Positions 1 through 7,710 are shown, counted from the first letter of the stretch. The stretch is DNA of 64,000 nucleotides from Planococcus maritimus (GCF_001592825.1 NZ_LTZG01000041.1:1-64000), one strand, 5' to 3'. The notes: generated from the letters alone by a model not told the origin. Translations and numbers: made by a program.

Positions 1-59
1 GGTGGAAGCGTGGCGACACGTGCAGCTGACGAATACTAATCGATCGAGGACTTAACCAA
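1..59 (+). rRNA. 23S rRNA, 3' end (partial)
   Basis: The first 59 bases match the conserved 3' terminus of bacterial 23S rRNA, ending in the GAGGACTTAACCAA signature. The gene starts outside the window. It is followed by an AT-rich spacer and 5S, the usual 23S-5S order. Confidence 0.95.
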
Positions 60-198
60 TAACTGAAATGCGTTTCCATAATCCAATGTCGATTTATCTA
101 GTTTTGAAAGAATAAGAATTTTTGCCTAAAGGCAAAAAAATGCTTGAAATAATCGGTATTATTGATATAATAAATCTTGTCTTTCAAAAACTTTACAG

Positions 199-314
<116 letters not shown>

Positions 315-324
315 TGGATATTAT

Positions 325-399
325 TCCGAAGTAGCTCAGTGGTAGAGCACCGCACTGTTAATGCGATGGTCGTAGGTTCGAGTCCTACCTTCGGAGCCA
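325..399 (+). tRNA. tRNA-Asn (GTT)
   Basis: Full cloverleaf; acceptor stem TCCGAAG/CTTCGGA; anticodon GTT in loop CTGTTAA; CCA encoded at 397-399. First tRNA after 5S. Confidence 0.96.
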
Positions 400-404
400 A
401 TTTT

Positions 405-494
405 GGAGAGCTGTCCGAGTGGCCGAAGGAGCATGATTGGAAATCATGTAGGCGGGCAACCGTCTCAAGGGTTCGAATCCCTTGCTCTCCGCCA
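405..494 (+). tRNA. tRNA-Ser (GGA)
   Basis: 90-base class II tRNA with a long variable arm; acceptor GGAGAGC/GCTCTCC; anticodon GGA; CCA encoded. Confidence 0.96.
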
Positions 495-516
495 GTATCT
501 TAAGCTCAAAATTAAA

Positions 517-591
517 GGCCCCTTGGTCAAGCGGTTAAGACACCGCCCTTTCACGGCGGTAACACGGGTTCGAATCCCGTAGGGGTCACCA
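517..591 (+). tRNA. tRNA-Glu (TTC)
   Basis: Acceptor GGCCCCT/AGGGGTC (G-T pair at the start); anticodon TTC in loop CTTTCAC; CCA encoded at 589-591. Confidence 0.96.
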
Positions 592-603
592 TTTAATTTC
601 CAT

Positions 604-679
604 GGAGGATTAGCTCAGCTGGGAGAGCATCTGCCTTACAAGCAGAGGGTCGGCGGTTCGATCCCGTCATCCTCCACCA
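604..679 (+). tRNA. tRNA-Val (TAC)
   Basis: Acceptor GGAGGAT/ATCCTCC; anticodon TAC in loop CTTACAA; CCA encoded. Confidence 0.96.
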
Positions 680-719
680 TTTCTTTCAAGTTTATAAAAA
701 GAGAGTGAAATATTATTGT

Positions 720-797
<78 letters not shown>

Positions 798-799
798 AT

Positions 800-875
800 G
801 GTCCCGTGGTGTAGCGGTTAACATGCCTGCCTGTCACGCAGGAGATCGCCGGTTCGATCCCGGTCGGGACCGCCA
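800..875 (+). tRNA. tRNA-Asp (GTC)
   Basis: Acceptor GGTCCCG/CGGGACC; anticodon GTC; CCA encoded. Only three bases separate it from the fMet gene. Confidence 0.96.
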
Positions 876-891
876 TTTTTATTACTAATAT

Positions 892-967
892 GGGTCAGTA
901 GCTCAGTCGGTAGAGCATTAGATTGAAGCTCTAAGTGTCGGCGGTTCGATTCCGTCCTGACCCACCA
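892..967 (+). tRNA. tRNA-Phe (GAA)
   Basis: Acceptor GGGTCAG/CTGACCC; anticodon GAA in loop TTGAAGC; CCA encoded. Confidence 0.96.
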
Positions 968-981
968 TATTTTTTCTCCAT

Positions 982-1057
<76 letters not shown>

Positions 1058-1060
1058 TTA

Positions 1061-1144
1061 GGTGGGGTAGCGAAGTGGCTAAACGCGGCGGACTGTAAAT
1101 CCGCTCCTTCGGGTTCGGCAGTTCGAATCTGCCCCCCACCACCA
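1061..1144 (+). tRNA. tRNA-Tyr (GTA)
   Basis: 84-base class II tRNA with long variable arm; acceptor GGTGGGG/CCCCACC; anticodon GTA; CCA encoded. Confidence 0.96.
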
Positions 1145-1150
1145 GTTTTT

Positions 1151-1224
1151 AGGGGCATAGTTTAACGGTAGAACAGAGGTCTCCAAAACCTCCGATGTGG
1201 GTTCGATTCCTACTGCCCCTGCCA
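1151..1224 (+). tRNA. tRNA-Trp (CCA)
   Basis: Acceptor AGGGGCA/TGCCCCT; anticodon CCA in loop CTCCAAA; 3' CCA encoded at 1222-1224. Confidence 0.96.
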
Positions 1225-1242
1225 TTTTTAAAATTATATTTT

Positions 1243-1319
1243 GGCGGTCGTGGCGAAGTGGTTAACGCACCGGATTGTGATTCCGGCACTCGGGGGTTCA
1301 ATTCCCCTCGTCCGCCCCA
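1243..1319 (+). tRNA. tRNA-His (GTG), copy 1
   Basis: Carries the extra 5' G (G-1) typical of tRNA-His, anticodon GTG and encoded CCA. The acceptor stem GCGGTCG/CGTCCGC leaves a U-U mismatch at pair 5-68, present in all three copies. Confidence 0.95.
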
Positions 1320-1360
1320 TGATTTTCTTGAAAATTTCATACCATACATAATAATAACGT

Positions 1361-1437
1361 GGCGGTCGTGGCGAAGTGGTTAACGCACCGGATTGTGATT
1401 CCGGCACTCGGGGGTTCAATTCCCCTCGTCCGCCCCA
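1361..1437 (+). tRNA. tRNA-His (GTG), copy 2
   Basis: Identical to copy 1, 118 bases downstream; the 41-base spacer between copies is also identical to the next spacer. Confidence 0.95.
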
Positions 1438-1478
1438 TGATTTTCTTGAAAATTTCATACCATACATAATAATAACGT

Positions 1479-1555
1479 GGCGGTCGTGGCGAAGTGGTTA
1501 ACGCACCGGATTGTGATTCCGGCACTCGGGGGTTCAATTCCCCTCGTCCGCCCCA
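1479..1555 (+). tRNA. tRNA-His (GTG), copy 3
   Basis: Identical to copies 1 and 2, again offset by exactly 118 bases. The repeat ends at this gene; the base after CCA differs from the spacer of the earlier copies. Confidence 0.95.
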
Positions 1556-1562
1556 GTATTAT

Positions 1563-1634
1563 TGGGGTATAGCCAAGCGGTAAGGCAACGGGTTTTGATC
1601 CCGTCATGCCCTGGTTCGAATCCAGGTACCCCAG
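1563..1634 (+). tRNA. tRNA-Gln (TTG), no encoded CCA
   Basis: Acceptor TGGGGTA/TACCCCA, discriminator G1634, anticodon TTG. The next bases are CTT, so CCA must be added after transcription by nucleotidyltransferase. Only four bases separate it from tRNA-Gly. Confidence 0.93.
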
Positions 1635-1638
1635 CTTT

Positions 1639-1713
1639 GCGGAAGTAGTTCAGTGGTAGAACGCCACCTTGCCAAGGTGGAGGTCGCGGGTTCGACCCCC
1701 GTCTTCCGCTCCA
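1639..1713 (+). tRNA. tRNA-Gly (GCC)
   Basis: Acceptor GCGGAAG/CTTCCGC; anticodon GCC; CCA encoded at 1711-1713. Confidence 0.96.
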
Positions 1714-1720
1714 TTATTTA

Positions 1721-1794
1721 GGCGGCATAGCCAAGCGGTAAGGCATGGGTCTGCAACACCCTTACCACCGGTTCGAGTCCGGTTGCCGCCTCCA
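1721..1794 (+). tRNA. tRNA-Cys (GCA)
   Basis: Acceptor GGCGGCA/TGCCGCC; anticodon GCA; CCA encoded. Confidence 0.96.
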
Positions 1795-1803
1795 AACTAT
1801 TTT

Positions 1804-1887
1804 GCCGGCGTGGCGGAATTGGCAGACGCGCGGGACTCAAAATCCCGTTCCTTCACGGGAGTGTCGGTTCGACCCCGACCGCCGGTA
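1804..1887 (+). tRNA. tRNA-Leu (CAA), copy 1, no encoded CCA
   Basis: 84-base class II tRNA; anticodon CAA in loop CTCAAAA. The 3' acceptor strand ends CGCCGGT-A and is followed by TCA rather than CCA. Last tRNA of the rRNA-linked cluster, followed by a short hairpin (1895-1914) and a terminator. Confidence 0.94.
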
Positions 1888-1894
1888 TCATGAT

Positions 1895-1914
1895 CATCAC
1901 TCTGCCAAGTGATG
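1895..1914 (+). other. tRNA-Leu trailer hairpin, copy 1
   Basis: Seven-pair stem CATCACT/AGTGATG with loop CTGCCA, starting seven bases after the tRNA discriminator. The second tRNA-Leu has the same loop with a co-varied stem (2196-2215). Inference: an RNA structure kept by selection, perhaps for 3' processing. Confidence 0.6.
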
Positions 1915-1920
1915 AAAGTT

Positions 1921-1954
1921 AAAACCTTCGACTTCAATAGTCGAGGGTTTTTCT
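1921..1954 (+). terminator. Terminator of the rRNA-tRNA operon
   Basis: Stem ACCTTCGACT/AGTCGAGGGT with a five-base loop, followed by TTTTTCTTTT. It ends the long tRNA transcript before the separately promoted second tRNA-Leu. Confidence 0.85.
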
Positions 1955-2027
1955 TTTGGGTAATTAATGAAGAAAGCGGCCAGTGTATTAAAGAAAAGAA
2001 GTTTTTTAAAAAAATAACGTATACCCC

Positions 2028-2056
2028 TTGCAAAACAAACGATTTACTAATATAAT
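2028..2056 (+). promoter_or_regulatory. Promoter of second tRNA-Leu
   Basis: TTGCAA at 2028-2033, a 17-base spacer and a perfect TATAAT at 2051-2056 (sigma-A type). It sits 49 bases ahead of the second tRNA-Leu and after the operon terminator, so this gene is its own transcription unit. Confidence 0.8.
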
Positions 2057-2104
2057 AATAAATGTTCCTGAAAGCCATATACAATTGCTTCTGGAGTTAA
2101 TTTT

Positions 2105-2188
2105 GCCGGCGTGGCGGAATTGGCAGACGCGCGGGACTCAAAATCCCGTTCCTTCACGGGAGTGTCGGTTCGACCCCGACCGCCGGTA
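2105..2188 (+). tRNA. tRNA-Leu (CAA), copy 2, no encoded CCA
   Basis: Identical to the copy at 1804-1887, again followed by TCA instead of CCA. It has its own promoter, trailer hairpin (2196-2215) and terminator (2221-2251). Confidence 0.94.
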
Positions 2189-2195
2189 TCATAAT

Positions 2196-2215
2196 CATTG
2201 CTCTGCCAAGCAATG
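2196..2215 (+). other. tRNA-Leu trailer hairpin, copy 2
   Basis: Stem CATTGCT/AGCAATG with the same CTGCCA loop as copy 1. Two base pairs differ from copy 1, both by compensating changes on both arms. Confidence 0.6.
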
Positions 2216-2220
2216 AAAAT

Positions 2221-2256
2221 AAAAAGCCCTGACATTTGTCGGGGCTTTTTGTTTTG
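2221..2256 (+). terminator. Terminator of second tRNA-Leu
   Basis: Stem GCCCTGACA/TGTCGGGGC closed by two bases, flanked by A and T runs (TTTTTGTTTT). Confidence 0.88.
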
Positions 2257-3107
2257 TATTATTGCTTATTTTATCTAATGCAGCTTATTGAAAATAGAAA
2301 GATTCTGCTTCTTAAGGGCAGGGGGAATCTGTGAGGAATTGACAGACGTGCTAAATCCAGAGACTTGTGATGAAAACACTGTGCTGGGCGAGTCCGCTCA
2401 TATGCATTCTAAAAATCTAGCAAAGGGCAGCTTCTATTGGGAGGTGCCTTTTTTGTGTATATTGAAATACTTAAGGGATCATATGGGATGAAGTTTTAAA
2501 GTAACTCAAGCCCAAAATTTTTGAAAATGGTGGCTGGACTGAGGGAAGAGGCAGCTTTTTTTGAAGTAGAATGGAAAGAGGCTGAAGCGTCATAAAGCCC
2601 GAGAACATTTGGGCTTAAGAGGTTGCCCTAACGAAAGAAATTGTAAAATTTTTAAAGTATTTTCATGATGTGTTAATATACGTGTTATTAATAGTTGGCA
2701 TCATAGAGTCAGGTGGAGGTTGGTTATTTACGAGAAGGAATGTAAACGTTGCTTCGATGGGGAATTAGAGGAGTAAATGGACATGCGTAAGGGAGACCTG
2801 CGGAAAAGCTATTGTAGCTAATTTCAAGCGAAGGAAACTAAATCATGACTAAAGAGGGCCGCCTAAGCAGTTACAAGGCCTGGAATGCCTTCTAGTGCCT
2901 GCTATTAAGCATACGGATTACAATGATAGAGTTCCCTCGCGAAAAAGCTTGTGAGTGCTGGGCATCAGGATGTATTTGACTGAAGTGTGAATTCTTCCTC
3001 TGGGACGGGGGCTTATATCGTACTGAAATTATTAAGGCAGCGAGTAGATCTGGAAAAATACAATGATTTTTAATAGGAAGACTTGTGTTGATAATGGAGG
3101 AGGAATT
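2257..3107. other. Gene-poor interval
   Basis: No open frame here looks like a real protein by length, start context or composition. A hairpin followed by TTTTTT at about 2424-2455 (one mismatch) could be a terminator, and AAGCCC/GGGCTT around 2595-2616 could form a small hairpin. A 67-codon frame at 2288-2491 and a 12-codon frame with a GAGGAG site near 2780 have nothing else in support. It could hold decayed genes or an RNA gene that I do not recognise. Confidence 0.5.
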
Positions 3108-4157
3108 ATGAGACAGATACATAGTGAAGTCGTCGAATTTAGAGGGAGCCATTATGATTATGGAGTGATGCAGGGCAGTGCGCTCAAAGAGTCAATTACG
3201 CTGCAGAACCGCAGGGGTCAATGGAAGAGCAAAAGGCCGCGTTTTGTCATCGACCCGGCTGAAGCGCAAGCTGCATTTAACGAATATGCCCCGAAATTGT
3301 GGGAGGAGCTGAAAGGCCTTGAAGATAGCCTCAAGCTTCCGATTGATGAAGTGCTTCGTGATTTTGGTGGTTACCGGATTGATGCACCACCATCGGGCTG
3401 CTCGATTGTCAGCGGTGAAGATTTTCTTGTGCGCAATTATGACTTTCATCCGCAGACGTATGAAGGCAGGTTCTGCTTATTTCAGCCTGATAAGGGAAAT
3501 GCTATCATCGGGCCGAGTCAGCGCATACTGGGCCGCATGGATGGCATGAATGAGCAAGGTCTCGCGATGGGCTATAACTTTATGCACCGAAAAAATCCGG
3601 GGGATGGCTTTGTCTGTTATATGATCGGGCGTATTATTCTAGAGAGCTGCTCGACTGTCAATGAAGCTGTCGCTTTAGTGAAAGATATCCCGCATCGTGG
3701 GTCGTTCAGCTATGTCGTGACAGATAAGAGCGGCGCGACAAAAGTTATTGAGGCGACACCGCGCAAAGTTGTGGTGCGCGATGCAACGGCCTGCACGAAT
3801 CATTTTGAAATTCAGAAACAAGAAAACCGTAATTATTTGAAAGACTCCTATGAACGATTGTCGGTCATTGAGCGAAATGCGGGAGAAGTGGCGGAAGCCT
3901 ATCGTGCCTACCGGCTATTTAATGACACTGGTCGCGGATTGTTTTCGGATCTCTACAAGAGTTGGGCTGGAACCATCCATACATCTGTCTATTTACCAAA
4001 AGAAGGGGAAGTGTGGTTCGCCTTGGGTGGTGACCAGGAGCCTGAAGTGTTCAATTTTCAGAAATGGCTTGCCGGAAATCCTGTCGGTACTGAATCCATT
4101 CATGGACAAATCGATACCGGCATCGGGTTTGCCCATACCGATGCTTTGTTCAAATGA
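3108..4157 (+). CDS. C45-family acyltransferase/peptidase (AAT-like Ntn hydrolase)
   Basis: 349 aa. Resembles the acyl-CoA:6-aminopenicillanate acyltransferase/C45 peptidase group of Ntn hydrolases, which act on amide bonds after self-cleavage next to a cysteine. The likely nucleophile is Cys98 in SGCSIVSG, followed by FLVRNYDFHP, a segment typical of the fold; later blocks (GRMDGMNEQGLAMGYNF, TNHF) are also shared with family members. No signal peptide. The start at 3108 is preceded by GGAGGAGG, so the longer frame from 3063 is unlikely. A paralogue of equal size faces it from the other strand, ending 25 bases away. The substrate is unknown. Confidence 0.82.
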   Translation: MRQIHSEVVEFRGSHYDYGVMQGSALKESITLQNRRGQWKSKRPRFVIDPAEAQAAFNEYAPKLWEELKGLEDSLKLPIDEVLRDFGGYRIDAPPSGCSIVSGEDFLVRNYDFHPQTYEGRFCLFQPDKGNAIIGPSQRILGRMDGMNEQGLAMGYNFMHRKNPGDGFVCYMIGRIILESCSTVNEAVALVKDIPHRGSFSYVVTDKSGATKVIEATPRKVVVRDATACTNHFEIQKQENRNYLKDSYERLSVIERNAGEVAEAYRAYRLFNDTGRGLFSDLYKSWAGTIHTSVYLPKEGEVWFALGGDQEPEVFNFQKWLAGNPVGTESIHGQIDTGIGFAHTDALFK

Positions 4158-4158
4158 A

Positions 4159-4197
4159 AAACGGCTAGAGCACTCGCACGCTCTAGCCGTTTTTTTG
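4159..4197. terminator. Shared bidirectional terminator
   Basis: Twelve-pair stem AACGGCTAGAGC/GCTCTAGCCGTT with an eight-base loop and a T run on the plus strand. It serves both convergent C45 genes; the stop codon of the minus-strand gene (4183-4185) lies inside the stem. Confidence 0.88.
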
Positions 4198-5253
4198 CTG
4201 TAATGAAGACAGGTCGTCAAGATATGGAAACGGAAAATGGGTATCGATTTTCCCGTTAATGCGTTTTGCTAGCAAGCGTTCGCCATGAAGCCATTTTTGA
4301 AAATCGAACATGAGCGGCAAACGATCAGGACCGATGGCAAAGCCGACTTCTAGGCTGTTTGGGAAATAGGAAGCAGTATGCAAGGTGCCGGATGCGGTGC
4401 TGTATTTGGTAGAAAATACGCCTTGGTCCGAGTCGTTCAATAACCGGAATGCCGAATACGCATCGTTTGAAGTAGTAGTGTGAGAAAGCAGCGCGTCTTC
4501 ACGGCGTTTGGAGTCGTCGATCTGGTAGCGGTTTTCTTCTGATAATACTTCAAAATGGTTTGTCGATACGGCTGCTTCCCGAACGATTACATTTCGCGGA
4601 GAAGTTTCAGCTACGATCGAACGCCCGCTTTTATCCAGCAATACATAGCTAAACGAGCGGCGGTGGGGCAGCTCTTTCAATAAATCAACGGCTTCCTCGA
4701 TAGTTGCGCAGTGCTCGAGAATCAAGCGGCCGATCATATTGCAGATAAACCCATCCGCTGAATTGCGGCGGTTGATGAAATTATAGCCCATGGCGAGCCC
4801 TTTCTCGTTAAGTCCATCCGTCCGCCCGGTAATTTGCATGGACGGCCCGATGGATGCATAGCCCCCGTCAGTTGGTTCATATAAGGCGAACCTGCCTTCG
4901 TAGCCTTGTGGAGAACTATCGTAATTTCTGACTAGAAAATCGGAGCGGCTCAGGATCGAACAGCCACTTCGTGTATATTCGATATAATAGCCGCCGAATT
5001 CACGCAAGGCGTCGTAAAACGGCCATTTCAACGCATCGGCCAAGCCTTCGATTTCTTCCCAGATGCGCGGAGCAAAACGTTCGAGCATGTCGATGGCTTT
5101 GGTTTCATCTACCAACAGCTGCTTGCTGTTCTGGCCGCGCTGTATTTTTCGGTTCGGCAATAGCAGTGAATCTCTTAATAATTCTCCTTGATGGTAGCCG
5201 AAATCATAATGGCTGCCACGGAATTGAATAACGTCGCTATGAACTTTTTTCAT
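4183..5253 (-). CDS. C45-family acyltransferase/peptidase (paralogue)
   Basis: 356 aa, clearly paralogous to the plus-strand neighbour along its whole length. It keeps the opening FRGSHYDFGYHQG, the presumed nucleophile Cys98 in SGCSILS, FLVRNYD, GRTDGLNEKGLAMGYNF and the TNHFE block. Start at 5253 has AGAGGG upstream. Same broad activity expected; divergence outside the motifs suggests a different substrate. The tail-to-tail pair could be an inverted duplication, or two genes acquired together. No function can be assigned from context. Confidence 0.82.
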   Translation of the reverse strand: MKKVHSDVIQFRGSHYDFGYHQGELLRDSLLLPNRKIQRGQNSKQLLVDETKAIDMLERFAPRIWEEIEGLADALKWPFYDALREFGGYYIEYTRSGCSILSRSDFLVRNYDSSPQGYEGRFALYEPTDGGYASIGPSMQITGRTDGLNEKGLAMGYNFINRRNSADGFICNMIGRLILEHCATIEEAVDLLKELPHRRSFSYVLLDKSGRSIVAETSPRNVIVREAAVSTNHFEVLSEENRYQIDDSKRREDALLSHTTTSNDAYSAFRLLNDSDQGVFSTKYSTASGTLHTASYFPNSLEVGFAIGPDRLPLMFDFQKWLHGERLLAKRINGKIDTHFPFPYLDDLSSLQQKNG

Positions 5254-5305
5254 GTTTCATCCCTCTTTTTTATCTCAGTATCAAAAGAATACTAGAGTTT
5301 TCAGG

Positions 5306-5345
5306 AGAATAAAAAGAATCTGCCTGAAGCATCTGCTTCAGGCAG
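5306..5345 (-). terminator. Terminator of the B3/B4-domain gene
   Basis: Stem CTGCCTGAAGC/GCTTCAGGCAG with a four-base loop; on the minus strand it is followed by ATTCTTTTTATT. Confidence 0.85.
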
Positions 5346-6041
5346 TTAAAGGACGAATAATTGTGCTTCGCCGCCATTGATGCCCGTAAACATATTGCCC
5401 GCAGCAGTCAATAGCTGGATGGCATTGTCACGGTTCATCGATGGACGGAGGTAAAATACATGTATGGCATCTGTTGTGTGAGGTGTCACGGCAGTCCGCT
5501 TGGAATCGACGTAAGGGCTGCCGAATGCGCCTTTAGCGTCGCGTGTGACGATGATTTTATCGAGTGTATTGTCGCGGTTGTTCAATCCTTCGTATCGGTC
5601 CTCTATGGTTCCGATCCCAATTTCGACGTCACCCTCGATTTGTGAGGCGTCATATAGGCCAAGTGGGATTTCGTATTGAAGCGACAAAAAGCTGTTCATG
5701 TCGATGGCTGAATTGACGGGATCTAAATAGTTTTGCTTGCGCACCCTGCGGTACAAGGCTTCTGCAGACGGACGGTAGCGGCTCGGGTCGCCTCCAAGCG
5801 CTTTCCAGGCAAGTCTCCATTCAAGAAGACCAGGAAAATCAGTCAATTCCTTGTCAACCATGTCAAAGAATAATTGCTCTTGGAACAGTTGGAGACGGCC
5901 TTTTAACATTTGAGGTGAATCCGAAACGGTGATATTGTTATAATGAATAATACCGATTTTGAAATCAGGCAGGATCTCTGTCATTTCAGGGTTTACGTGG
6001 AAGTCCACAGCGACCATCCTTTCCGTGAATAATAGAATCAT
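5346..6041 (-). CDS. B3/B4 tRNA-binding-domain protein
   Basis: 231 aa. The central part, with WRLAWKALGGDPSRYRPS and VNSAIDMNSFLSLQYEIPLG, matches the free-standing B3/B4 domain otherwise found in the phenylalanyl-tRNA synthetase beta subunit, where it takes part in editing. Stand-alone versions are thought to act on tRNA or amino acids, but their role is poorly known. Start is uncertain: 6041 or the internal ATG eight codons later, neither with a strong ribosome site. Divergent from queG with a very short shared promoter region. Confidence 0.72.
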   Translation of the reverse strand: MILLFTERMVAVDFHVNPEMTEILPDFKIGIIHYNNITVSDSPQMLKGRLQLFQEQLFFDMVDKELTDFPGLLEWRLAWKALGGDPSRYRPSAEALYRRVRKQNYLDPVNSAIDMNSFLSLQYEIPLGLYDASQIEGDVEIGIGTIEDRYEGLNNRDNTLDKIIVTRDAKGAFGSPYVDSKRTAVTPHTTDAIHVFYLRPSMNRDNAIQLLTAAGNMFTGINGGEAQLFVL

Positions 6042-6073
6042 CTTACCATAAATTGGGGCAAGGAGTTATCAAC

Positions 6074-7219
6074 ATGAACTTGGATCAATTCCAACAACAA
6101 CTAGTAGCGTATGCCTCGGAAATCGGAATTGACAAAATCGGCTTTGCTTCAGCCGAACCTTTTTTTAATTTAAAGCATAGGTTGATCCGTCAACAGCAAT
6201 TGAATTTCCAGTCAGGTTTTGAGGAATCGGATGTGGAAAAACGGACGCGACCGGAATTGTTGATGGAAGAACCGGTTAGCATCATTGCGATTGCGATTGC
6301 CTATCCATCTAAAATGGAAGGGGCGACACCAGGCGTCAAAGGGGCGAGGCGTGGAATTTTCTCGCGTTCTTCCTGGGGCAAAGATTATCATGCGGCGCTG
6401 CGCGATCGTTTGGCGTTGCTCGAATCGTTCATCGCCGCGCATTATCCGGAAGCGCGTATGAAATCGATGGTTGATACCGGCGAATTGTCTGACCGTGCCG
6501 TAGCAGAGCGTGCGGGTATTGGATGGAGTGCGAAAAACACCAATATCATTACGCCGGAATTTGGCTCATACGTCTATTTGGGCGAAATGATCACTAATAT
6601 CCCATTTGCCTACGATGAACCGTTGGAAGATCAGTGTGGTGACTGCCGTTTGTGCATCGACACCTGCCCGACCGGCGCGATTGTCGAGGGCGGGCAGCTC
6701 AATGCCCAGCGCTGCATTTCGTTTTTGACACAGACGAAAGGCTTTCTGCCAGATGAGTTCCGGTCGAAAATCGGCAACCGGATTTACGGCTGCGACACGT
6801 GTCAGACGGTTTGTCCGAAAAATAAGCGCAAAGCCAATCGCATCCATCCGGAATTCGATCCGGACCCGGACATTGCCAAACCCTTACTTGAGCCGCTGCT
6901 GACGATTTCCAATAGGGAATTCAAAGAGAAATTCGGCCATGTGTCAGGTTCGTGGCGGGGCAAAAAACCAATCCAGCGCAATGCTATTTTGGCGCTTGCC
7001 CATTTCAAGGAACAATCGGCCGTGCCGACATTGATCGACTTGATGAAGGCAGATCCGCGACCGGTCATTCGGGGGACGGCGGCTTGGGCACTCGGCCGCA
7101 TCGGAATAGATGAGGGCAGACAAGCGTTAGAACGCGCACGACAGCAAGAGACAGATGAAGAGGTGCTGGCGGAAATTGAAAAAGGCCTGGCATTCTTTTC
7201 TGCAGAAACGAAAGGATAA
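6074..7219 (+). CDS. queG: Epoxyqueuosine reductase QueG
   Basis: 381 aa. Catalyses the last step of queuosine synthesis in tRNA (epoxyqueuosine to queuosine), using cobalamin and two [4Fe-4S] clusters. Seen: the catalytic-Asp motif DTGELSDRA (Asp134), cluster cysteines 188/191/194/198 (CGDCRLCIDTCP), Cys214, and 240/243/247 (CDTCQTVCP). The C-terminal ~70 residues form HEAT-like repeats (VPTLIDLMKADPRPVIRGTA), as in the Bacillus form. Start chosen at 6074 because AGGAG lies eight bases before it. trmL follows eleven bases later, making a tRNA-modification pair as in Bacillus. Confidence 0.93.
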   Translation: MNLDQFQQQLVAYASEIGIDKIGFASAEPFFNLKHRLIRQQQLNFQSGFEESDVEKRTRPELLMEEPVSIIAIAIAYPSKMEGATPGVKGARRGIFSRSSWGKDYHAALRDRLALLESFIAAHYPEARMKSMVDTGELSDRAVAERAGIGWSAKNTNIITPEFGSYVYLGEMITNIPFAYDEPLEDQCGDCRLCIDTCPTGAIVEGGQLNAQRCISFLTQTKGFLPDEFRSKIGNRIYGCDTCQTVCPKNKRKANRIHPEFDPDPDIAKPLLEPLLTISNREFKEKFGHVSGSWRGKKPIQRNAILALAHFKEQSAVPTLIDLMKADPRPVIRGTAAWALGRIGIDEGRQALERARQQETDEEVLAEIEKGLAFFSAETKG

Positions 7220-7229
7220 GTGAAGAAAT

Positions 7230-7703
7230 TTGGGAATACACATTGTTCTATATCAACCATTAATTCCGGCGAATACCGGGAACATTGCACGCTCTTGTGC
7301 GGGAACGGGCGTCAGCCTTCATCTAATCAAGCCACTCGGGTTTTCAACAGATGACAAGATGCTCAAACGGGCGGGGCTCGATTATTGGGAGCATGTCGAT
7401 ATCCATTATCATGATGGCCTCGATGAGTTGTTTGCAGCTTACCCTGAAGGCAAATACCACTACATTACGAAATTTGGTACAAAGACGTATAGCACGTTTG
7501 ATTTTTCCGATACGGAAGAGGATTATTTCTTCGTCTTCGGGCAGGAGACGAAAGGCTTGCCGAGAGAATTGATTGATGCCAATTTAGAGCGTTGTTTGCG
7601 CATTCCGATGAATGAGCATATCCGTTCGCTCAATTTGTCGAACACGGCAGCGATCTTGATGTATGAAGCACTGCGCCAACAGGATTTCCCGAATTTGAAA
7701 TGA
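7230..7703 (+). CDS. trmL: tRNA (cytidine/uridine-34) 2'-O-methyltransferase TrmL
   Basis: 157 aa, full length for this SPOUT methyltransferase (CspR in Bacillus). Motifs: N-terminal NTGNIARSCAGTG, FGQETKGLP, and the C-terminal knot segment IPMNEHIRSLNLSNTAAI. It methylates the wobble nucleotide of tRNA-Leu species; this region also has two tRNA-Leu(CAA) genes. Starts with TTG at 7230; no ATG or GTG in frame fits the conserved N-terminus. Follows queG at once, probably co-transcribed. Confidence 0.92.
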   Translation: MGIHIVLYQPLIPANTGNIARSCAGTGVSLHLIKPLGFSTDDKMLKRAGLDYWEHVDIHYHDGLDELFAAYPEGKYHYITKFGTKTYSTFDFSDTEEDYFFVFGQETKGLPRELIDANLERCLRIPMNEHIRSLNLSNTAAILMYEALRQQDFPNLK

Positions 7704-7710
7704 ACGACAA

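Larger units (their letters stand above)
1320..1555 (+). repeat. 118-bp tandem repeat units carrying tRNA-His
   Basis: The unit is the 41-base spacer (starting TGATTTTCTTG, ending ATAATAACGT) plus the 77-base tRNA. It occurs twice in full here after a first tRNA-His copy at 1243-1319. I see no mismatch between units, which suggests recent duplication or ongoing homogenisation. Confidence 0.9.

Noticed and set aside
2700-3100. T-box leader in the gene-poor interval
   Set aside because: No AGGGTGGNACCGCG antiterminator motif, no specifier loop and no aminoacyl-tRNA synthetase or amino acid gene downstream.
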